Shown: in pieces, positions 5,609 through 10,701 of the stretch
Numbering within the stretch: the stretch's first letter is position 1
Layout: every line of letters starts with the position of its first letter
Source of the DNA: Clostridia bacterium
GTDB taxonomy: Bacteria > Bacillota > Clostridia > Oscillospirales > CAG-272
Length of the DNA: 10,701 nucleotides
Reading direction: 5' to 3'
Assembly (NCBI GenBank): GCA_017559555.1
Contig: JAFYRH010000132.1
Location: forward strand, 1-10,701
The notes under the pieces: generated by a model
Database searches by the model: none
What the model was told of the DNA's origin: nothing
Seen by the model: the letters and a program-made list of their open reading frames with translations, nothing else
Translations under genes and position numbers: made by a program

Positions 5609-6418
5609 ATGAAGTTGAAATTCTTTAATTTGAAATTCTTTCAAAAGAAGCAGACGCATGCTCCCGCTGTTGGAGAAGTAAGCCAAAAGACACTTCATAA
5701 AAACCTCGATTTTACCGCAACCGAGCAATATAAGCTTTTGCGCGCTAACTTGGATTTCACCATTCCCGCAGGTGTTAAATGCCCCGTCATCGGTGTTACA
5801 AGCGCGATGAGAGGTGAAGGTAAGAGTACGACCGCTGTCAATCTTTCTTACGTTTTGGCAGAACGCGGTAGCAAGGTGCTCTTGATTGACGGTGACCTTC
5901 GTATTCCGTCGATTGCAAAAAAGATGGGCCTTAAAAGCTCTCCCGGCTTGACCGACGTACTGATGGGCAAAGAGTCCCACGTAATGAGTGAGTTTAAATC
6001 TACCCTTTTGGATACGTGGTACGTTATGCCCTCCGGTGACATTCCTCCGAACCCCTCGGAATTGTTGGGTTCCAAGAGAATGGAAACGGTACTGACACAT
6101 TTGAGAAAGTTCTTTGATTACATCATCATCGACTTGCCGCCTGTAAACGTTGTATCCGATGCAACCTCCATTTCGAGTTTGATTACCGGTATGGTTTTGG
6201 TTGTTCGCGAAGAATACGGCGAAAAGAAAGAATTGGAGCGTTGCTTTAGACAATTGCAGCTTTCCAACGTCAACATTTTGGGCTGTGTAGTGAACGGCGC
6301 AAAAGCAGGTAGCGGGTCTTACGGCAAGTACAAAAAGTATCGTTATTACAAGTATAGCCGCTATTACTACAAGCGCGGTTACGAATATGCTTCCACCAAC
6401 ACTGAGGAGTCAAAATGA
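5609..6418 (+). CDS. cpsD: CpsD-like bacterial tyrosine kinase
   Basis: ATG 5609 with a strong GAAGGAGG at 5593-5600. The 269-residue product has all BY-kinase motifs: Walker A, SAMRGEGKSTT (65-75), Walker A', VLLIDGDLRIP (90-100), and Walker B, YIIIDLPPV (171-179). EQYKLLRANL (39-48) is the family's conserved helix for oligomerisation. The tail is a tyrosine cluster with 11 Tyr between residues 238 and 260, the usual autophosphorylation region. Established knowledge: CpsD is cytoplasmic, is activated by CpsC and its phosphorylation state tunes capsule or exopolysaccharide assembly. The N-terminus carries a tandem K-x-K-FF/LKFF repeat encoded by two 12-base direct repeats (5615-5626 and 5630-5641). 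The stop overlaps the phosphatase start as ATGA, indicating coupled translation of the opposing enzymes. Confidence 0.95.
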   Translation: MKLKFFNLKFFQKKQTHAPAVGEVSQKTLHKNLDFTATEQYKLLRANLDFTIPAGVKCPVIGVTSAMRGEGKSTTAVNLSYVLAERGSKVLLIDGDLRIPSIAKKMGLKSSPGLTDVLMGKESHVMSEFKSTLLDTWYVMPSGDIPPNPSELLGSKRMETVLTHLRKFFDYIIIDLPPVNVVSDATSISSLITGMVLVVREEYGEKKELERCFRQLQLSNVNILGCVVNGAKAGSGSYGKYKKYRYYKYSRYYYKRGYEYASTNTEESK

Positions 6419-7110
6419 TTGATTGGCACACTCATATTCTTCCCGAAATGGACGACGGAAGTCGCAGTGTGGAAGAAAGTAACCAAATGCTACAAGCATT
6501 GCACGAGCAAGAAATTGATTGTGTAATTGCTACACCGCATTTTTTAGCCAACCGTGAACCGGTAGAGCATTTCTTGGCACGAAGAGAGCAAGCGTATCGT
6601 CAACTCTCTCAGCTCGGCGGAGAAGATCTGCCGCGAGTCATTTGCGGAGCGGAGGTTTTATACTATCCGGGCATTAGCAGATTGGAAGGGCTTGAACGCC
6701 TTGCCATTGGCGACAGCAATTTGCTTTTGTTGGAAATGCCCATGGAAAAGTGGACCGAGTATACCATTCGCGAGCTCGGTGAACTTTCCGGTACCAGCGG
6801 ACTTACCATTGTGTTGGCGCATATTGAGCGATACCTTGGATTTCAAAGCAGAGGCGTGGTCGACAGACTTTGCAAAAACGGTTTGTTGATGCAGGTTAAT
6901 GCAAGTTTTTTCAACAATTTTGGAACTCGGCATAAGGCTTTTAAGCTTTTGCAAGCGGGAAATATACATTTTATCGGCTCCGATTGTCATAACATGGATA
7001 CGAGACCTCCTCGCATCGGTTATGCATACGGATGGATTGAGAAAAAGTTTGGTAAAGAGTATGTTTTGCAAATGCAAGAGTACAACAGTCGAATGCTCGA
7101 AGATAAATAA
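6415..7110 (+). CDS. cpsB: CpsB-like PHP-family tyrosine-protein phosphatase
   Basis: ATG 6415 overlaps the kinase stop (ATGA). The product is 231 residues, slightly shorter than the ~245 usual for CpsB/YwqE. PHP metal-binding motifs are all present: DWHTHILPEMDDGS (3-16) with His5 and His7, ATPHF with His42, GAE with Glu80, LAHIERY with His136, and SDCHNMDTRPP (189-199) with Asp190 and His192. Established knowledge: these manganese-dependent enzymes remove phosphate from the tyrosine cluster of CpsD and so reset the polymerisation cycle. Its position directly after the kinase, before the LCP gene, fits a Gram-positive capsule or exopolysaccharide control operon. The next gene begins 33 bases after its stop. 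Confidence 0.95.
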   Translation: MIDWHTHILPEMDDGSRSVEESNQMLQALHEQEIDCVIATPHFLANREPVEHFLARREQAYRQLSQLGGEDLPRVICGAEVLYYPGISRLEGLERLAIGDSNLLLLEMPMEKWTEYTIRELGELSGTSGLTIVLAHIERYLGFQSRGVVDRLCKNGLLMQVNASFFNNFGTRHKAFKLLQAGNIHFIGSDCHNMDTRPPRIGYAYGWIEKKFGKEYVLQMQEYNSRMLEDK

Positions 7111-7143
7111 CACTTTATGATTTTAATAAAGGAGATTAAAAAA

Positions 7144-7878
7144 ATGAAAAAAGTATTGATGTTTTGCTTGGTAATGGTTTTGGCGTTTAGCATGAGCCTG
7201 ACTGTTGCAGCCGTTAACGGTGGATTTATTTCCAGCCCTTCTAACGAAAAGGCTCCCGTTTTGGTAAACTACAAGAATGAGTCCGAAGACTGCACCGCAG
7301 AGCTGGTTCTTTGTTCTTATGCAGACCGTGCAAACCTTTCCGATGAAGCTCGTGCAGCAATTGAAGAAGCATACGCACAAATCAAGGGTACATACGACCT
7401 TAGTACCTTGACTGTTGATTTGGCAAAAATCGCTCTCGAGCTGGGTGTTCCGGTAACTCACCTCTCCGTTACTGATTTGTTTGATATTAGTTGCTCTGAA
7501 GATGAAGACCACGATGGACACGGCAAATTCACCATCGAGTTGACCGACGACTCTTTCCAAAGCTATGCATGCCTGCTTCACTACATGAACGGTGAATGGG
7601 TTATTGTTGAAAACGCTAAACTTAGCGAAAGCGGACGCACTCTGAGCTTCGAAGTAGACGAATTCTCTCCCTTTGCAATCGTTGGCTTCAACGGCGGTAA
7701 GGTTGTTCGTACTGAGGTAGAGGTTGAAGTACCTGCAGCAGTTAACAACGCACTGGTTGCAGTAAGCTCCGGTTCTACCGTTGCTGCTATTGCTACCACC
7801 ATTTGGGCACTTAGCGAACGCAAGAAGAACAGCGCTAAGAAAAAGGAAGAAGCTGATCAACAATGGCTGACGTTCTAA
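7144..7878 (+). CDS. Secreted membrane-anchored protein of unknown function
   Basis: ATG 7144 follows AAAGGAG and gives a normal signal peptide (MKKVLMFCLVMVLAFSMSLT, cleavage probably near VAA 21-23); the in-frame ATG 7117 lies before that ribosome binding site. The 244-residue product has a helical stretch (LSDEARAAIEEAYAQIK, 65-81), then HLSVTDLFDIS (106-116), a DxDxDG-like loop at 120-127 that resembles a calcium-binding loop, and a beta-rich module with YMNGEWVIVENAKL and FSPFAIVGF (174-182). A membrane helix at about 202-223 precedes a Lys/Glu-rich cytoplasmic tail, so it is a single-pass surface protein. The FSPFAIV-type module recurs in clostridial surface proteins. Its end overlaps the LCP start by 16 bases. 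It may be an accessory of polymer attachment; no activity can be assigned. Confidence 0.85.
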   Translation: MKKVLMFCLVMVLAFSMSLTVAAVNGGFISSPSNEKAPVLVNYKNESEDCTAELVLCSYADRANLSDEARAAIEEAYAQIKGTYDLSTLTVDLAKIALELGVPVTHLSVTDLFDISCSEDEDHDGHGKFTIELTDDSFQSYACLLHYMNGEWVIVENAKLSESGRTLSFEVDEFSPFAIVGFNGGKVVRTEVEVEVPAAVNNALVAVSSGSTVAAIATTIWALSERKKNSAKKKEEADQQWLTF

Positions 7879-9014
7879 AAAAAGGCAATTCTTCGGCGAA
7901 AAGTCTCAAAGATAAAAGAGCCAAAGCCGCAGTAGAAAAGGCCAAGATTAAGGCCGCTAAACCTCCAAAGGCTCCCAAGCCCCCAAAGGCAAAGTCTGCC
8001 GGCGCAGGAGGCAGTGTAGCAGGAAAGCTTGGCGGTATTGCCGCACAAGCCCTCAATTCGAAAACGGTTATCATCGCGGTTTGCGCAGCTCTTGCTGTGA
8101 TAGCCAGCGTGGTAGGTGTTGTGGTATGGGAACAAACTCATACAGATTTTCCCGAGCATGAGGCTTCGGATAACTCCATTGTGCATAATGGTGTGGTGTA
8201 TGTTCCGGAGCAAAACATCGAAACCTTTTTGGTTATGGGTCTCGATACGGTCGAGGGCGCAACAACCGATTCCTACAACAACGATCAAAGAGCAGACTTT
8301 TTGATGTTGTTTGTTTTCAACAACGATACAAAGCAATGCTCGGCTTTGCAAGTCAACCGTGATACCATTACCAATGTCAACATCTTGGGTGTTGCAGGTG
8401 ACGTTGTCAGCTCTACACCTATGCAAATTGCATTGTCGCATACCTACGGTCACGGTGGCGATATCAGTTGCCGCAATACTGCAAACGCTGTATCCGCCCT
8501 GTTAAATGGCGTTAAAATCGATCACTACATCTCGGTTACTATGGGCGCAGTACCTACGCTCAACGACCTTGTAGGCGGTGTAGAGGTCTCTCTGCTTGAG
8601 GATTACACCCATATCGATCCCTCTATGAGAAAGGGCGAAACGGTCACCTTAACAGGTGAGCAGGCACTTCGCTATGTTCAAATCAGACAAGGTCTTGAGG
8701 ATCAAACAAACACCACAAGAATGGAAAGACAGCAACAGTACATTAACGCGCTGTATGCTAAATTCCAAGCCTCTATGAGTAGTGATAGCAATTTTGCAGT
8801 GGAAGTTACAACGGCGATTTCGGATCAAATCGTTTCCGATAGATCGATTACACAATTGCAAAAGTTGGCAGAAAAATTCAATGAGTATGCGTTCTTGGGC
8901 ATTAGAGAGCTCGAGGGTTCCTCTGCCGTTCAAAACGGTTTTATGGAATTTTATCCCACAAGCGAATCTATTAGCCAAACGGTAGTTGATCTGTTCTACA
9001 AGCCGAAGGATTGA
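7863..9014 (+). CDS. LytR-CpsA-Psr (LCP) family glycopolymer ligase
   Basis: ATG 7863 lies within the end of the upstream gene, with AAGGAAGAAG upstream. The 383-residue product has an unusually long cytoplasmic N-terminus (1-67) rich in Lys, Ala and Pro, a transmembrane helix at about 68-89, then an extracellular LCP domain. Family residues are intact: FLVMGLD (122-128), R143-A-D145 in RADFLML, QVNRDT (163-168) with Arg166 and Asp167, and RMERQQQYI (286-294) carrying the conserved Arg-Gln pair. Established knowledge: LCP proteins transfer undecaprenyl-linked glycopolymers such as teichoic acid or capsule to peptidoglycan. Position after CpsC, CpsD and CpsB indicates that this one anchors the polymer made under their control. 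It is the last gene of the operon; two hairpins follow. Confidence 0.95.
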   Translation: MADVLKKGNSSAKSLKDKRAKAAVEKAKIKAAKPPKAPKPPKAKSAGAGGSVAGKLGGIAAQALNSKTVIIAVCAALAVIASVVGVVVWEQTHTDFPEHEASDNSIVHNGVVYVPEQNIETFLVMGLDTVEGATTDSYNNDQRADFLMLFVFNNDTKQCSALQVNRDTITNVNILGVAGDVVSSTPMQIALSHTYGHGGDISCRNTANAVSALLNGVKIDHYISVTMGAVPTLNDLVGGVEVSLLEDYTHIDPSMRKGETVTLTGEQALRYVQIRQGLEDQTNTTRMERQQQYINALYAKFQASMSSDSNFAVEVTTAISDQIVSDRSITQLQKLAEKFNEYAFLGIRELEGSSAVQNGFMEFYPTSESISQTVVDLFYKPKD

Positions 9015-9057
9015 TTTTTTACAGATTGTATTTGAATAGATCTTTTACCCCAATATC

Positions 9058-9093
9058 ATATAAGCCGAGCGGCAAAGTCTGCTCGGCTTATAT
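9058..9093 (+). terminator. Perfect 13-bp hairpin after the LCP gene
   Basis: ATATAAGCCGAGC (9058-9070) pairs perfectly with GCTCGGCTTATAT (9081-9093) around a 10-base loop, 43 bases after the LCP stop. The following CTTTATTATAC is only weakly T-rich, so it may protect the 3' end or terminate together with the next hairpin. The stem's AT-rich base would also provide A residues and T residues on either strand. Confidence 0.7.
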
Positions 9094-9111
9094 CTTTATT
9101 ATACAGTATGA

Positions 9112-9137
9112 ACCATCGGCATTGACGGTGGTTTTTT
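9112..9137 (+). terminator. Second intrinsic terminator of the capsule operon
   Basis: ACCATCG (9112-9118) pairs with CGGTGGT (9126-9132), with one G-T wobble and a 7-base loop, followed by six T at 9132-9137. It is a short but canonical plus-strand terminator, backing up the preceding hairpin. Confidence 0.65.
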
Positions 9138-9142
9138 GTTGC

Positions 9143-9174
9143 AAAAAAGGAACCACACCCGAGGGTGTGGTTCC
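9143..9174 (-). terminator. Intrinsic terminator of the minus-strand surface-protein gene
   Basis: GGAACCACACCC (9149-9160) and GGGTGTGGTTCC (9163-9174) form a perfect 12-bp stem. The A run at 9143-9148 reads as U on the minus-strand transcript directly after the stem. It lies 17 bases past the stop of the minus-strand gene. Confidence 0.85.
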
Positions 9175-9190
9175 GAGAGTTTAAATTGGA

Positions 9191-10701
9191 TTAGCTCCAG
9201 AATTCAATGGTGTTGATCATCGCTCTGTATCCGCCGGAAACTGTTGTCAATGTAACAGTTTTGGTTGTGGATGTGTCGATAACGATTACATCATATTCGC
9301 CATTGTTGGATGCCTTAGTGAGGGTGTGGGTTGTACCGTTGATGGTAACCTTAGCTGTGTTAGTCTTATATTTTGCAACATAGATAATAACTTGGTTTAC
9401 ATCTGCGCCAACGGTGAAGGAGAACTTACCAGCAGCGGAGCCGGTACCCAGCTTCAAGCAGGAGTTACCCTTTGCGTCACGAGCGCTAGCATATACCTTG
9501 GAAGCGCCGGAAAGTGCAAGAGTGTAGCCGTTTGCAGTGTAGGACTTGGAAGAGCCTATATCAGAACCGTCATTGTGGCTTGCAGAGCCGTTTGCACCAA
9601 AGTCAAAGGTTGCAAGGATTTCAGGTTCAGCAGGAGCATCGCTACCGCCGATTTCTTCGCCGCATTTTTCGCAAGTGCCTTCCTCGGTGGTGTGACCGAG
9701 AGCCTCGATGGTTTCAGTAATGGTGTTGAGTTCACATACGGTGCAAACCTTGGTGATGGAGCCGTTTGCTGTGCAGGTTGCTTCAACTTCTTTGGTTACT
9801 TCGTATACGTGCTCACAAGCAACAATTTCATCTATCCAACCGCTCTTCATTTGTGCGGTCTTACCATCATAGGTACCGATAACACCCCAAACGGTGATTT
9901 CATCACCAACACCGGGTTTGCTTGCCAATGCATTGTATTGGGTCTTGCCGTCTGCGGAGTACAGACCGTAAATGTAGAACTTGTTGCCTTCTTCATCTTG
10001 AATGTAAACGTTACCAAAGGTTTCGTTTGCAATTTCAACAATAACACCGGTTACATAGTATTTGTCGGTTGTATAGGTGTTTGATGCGTGTGCAAGACCA
10101 AGCTTGTTAGCCTCTGTGATAGTCAATGCTTCGTCTGCATTAGGAGCAACAACTGCGCTACAAGTGTCGCACTTGTAGTTGCCGTCTTCGTCAGCGTGAC
10201 CGAGAGCTGCTACTTCGTCTGCCTTGTAGGTGTCGCCACAAACGGAGCAAGTGTAGGTTGTGTAACCCTCTGCGGTGCAAGTGGGGTTGGTTACAGCGCT
10301 TTCGTAGGTATGAGCGATCATATCTACATAGTCAGCGTCATAAGTCTCGCCACAAGCGCAGGTGTAGGTGGTATAACCTTGTGCTGTGCAGGTAGGAGCG
10401 GTAACAACGGGTGTGTAGGTGTGTTCGTGAGAGAGGGTGGGAAGAATGTCTTCTACGATATCATCGCAGTTAGCGCATTCTTTGTGTTGGAGACCTTCTG
10501 CTTCTTCGGTGGGTTCTACATCAACGATCCAATCGCCGTAGGAGTGACCGGTAGCGGGGATCTCTTCTTGTTCTTCGAACCATTCGCCACAGATAAGGCA
10601 ACGAGAGCCTTCGGTGAGACCGTTTTCGGTGCAGGTTGCGTCCTTACCTTCAACGGTAACTTCGTTGTGATCGCAGGTTTGACCTGCGGTAACGGTGATG
10701 C
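9191..10701 (-). CDS. Large secreted Cys-repeat protein with OB-fold-like domain, C-terminal part (partial)
   Basis: The frame is open to the right edge, so the start is outside; about 502 residues are visible, ending INTIEFWS. Four Cys modules come first (about 10670-10150), each built on T-C-T-x-x-G-x-x-x-Y/R-C-x-x-C-G and often closing with a GH-type turn (ATGHSYG, AALGHAD). One has CxCG instead of CxxCG (YTCACGETY), a one-residue contraction. Next, at about 10129-9821, is an OB-fold-like domain (YYVTGVIVEI, VYIQDEEGNKFYIYG, GDEITVWGVIG). Another Cys module follows at about 9817-9659 (CEHVYEV, KVCTVC, CEKCGEE), and a beta-sandwich-like domain at about 9619-9194 (KVTINGTTHTL, VIVIDTSTTKTVTLTT). 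Such Cys modules recur in large secreted proteins of gut clostridia. The paired Cys suggest zinc or disulfide stabilisation. Function is unknown; no catalytic or cell-wall anchor motif is seen in this part. Confidence 0.87.
   Translation of the reverse strand, partial: ITVTAGQTCDHNEVTVEGKDATCTENGLTEGSRCLICGEWFEEQEEIPATGHSYGDWIVDVEPTEEAEGLQHKECANCDDIVEDILPTLSHEHTYTPVVTAPTCTAQGYTTYTCACGETYDADYVDMIAHTYESAVTNPTCTAEGYTTYTCSVCGDTYKADEVAALGHADEDGNYKCDTCSAVVAPNADEALTITEANKLGLAHASNTYTTDKYYVTGVIVEIANETFGNVYIQDEEGNKFYIYGLYSADGKTQYNALASKPGVGDEITVWGVIGTYDGKTAQMKSGWIDEIVACEHVYEVTKEVEATCTANGSITKVCTVCELNTITETIEALGHTTEEGTCEKCGEEIGGSDAPAEPEILATFDFGANGSASHNDGSDIGSSKSYTANGYTLALSGASKVYASARDAKGNSCLKLGTGSAAGKFSFTVGADVNQVIIYVAKYKTNTAKVTINGTTHTLTKASNNGEYDVIVIDTSTTKTVTLTTVSGGYRAMINTIEFWS

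Noticed and set aside
5417..6253. Minus-strand open frame of 278 codons opposite cpsC/cpsD
   Set aside because: It covers a well-supported BY-kinase gene on the plus strand; no ribosome binding site or domain is seen.
7123..7863. Minus-strand open frame of 246 codons
   Set aside because: It is opposite the signal-peptide-bearing surface protein and has no recognisable domain.
9326..10084. Plus-strand open frame of 252 codons
   Set aside because: It is opposite the Cys-repeat protein; its high Cys and Gly content reflects the complement of that repeat-rich gene.

Overview
The window looks like chromosomal DNA of a low-to-medium-GC Gram-positive anaerobe, most likely a gut clostridium (Bacillota, Clostridia). 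The evidence is AGGAGG-type ribosome binding sites, a Gram-positive CpsB/CpsC/CpsD plus LytR-CpsA-Psr (LCP) exopolysaccharide module, and surface-protein domains typical of gut clostridia. No rRNA, tRNA, CRISPR array, transposase or phage gene was seen.

The layout falls into three parts. (1) Bases 1-4638, plus strand: the end of a secreted beta-helix surface protein, then a 48-residue peptide with a RiPP-like leader, a GC-rich nested hairpin, a 68-residue single-pass membrane peptide, an HPr-kinase-like protein, a PqqD-like peptide-binding protein, a signal-peptidase-like protein with a Ser-His pair, and a nucleotidyltransferase-like protein. This run ends at an intrinsic terminator whose loop contains the last stop codon. 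(2) Bases 4692-9137, plus strand: a strong promoter, a hairpin-containing leader, then a polysaccharide-regulation operon (CpsC-like chain-length protein, CpsD tyrosine kinase, CpsB tyrosine phosphatase, an unfamiliar secreted membrane-anchored protein, LCP ligase), closed by two hairpins. (3) Bases 9143-10701, minus strand: the C-terminal part of a large secreted protein with Cys-repeat modules around an OB-fold-like domain, with its own terminator. The two operons converge there.

The most interesting part is region 1. The short peptide carries a YxxPxI motif and a downstream Thr, resembling lasso-peptide leaders that are bound by PqqD-like proteins. A PqqD-like gene, an HPr-kinase-like gene, a nucleotidyltransferase-like gene and a peptidase lie just downstream. 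No lasso cyclase, transglutaminase-like leader peptidase or radical SAM enzyme is visible. The C-terminal part of the short peptide and the C-terminus of the neighbouring membrane peptide share an FDxxNxGEW motif. Together this suggests an uncharacterised peptide-modification system next to a capsule or exopolysaccharide locus. This is inference: its product and chemistry are unknown.
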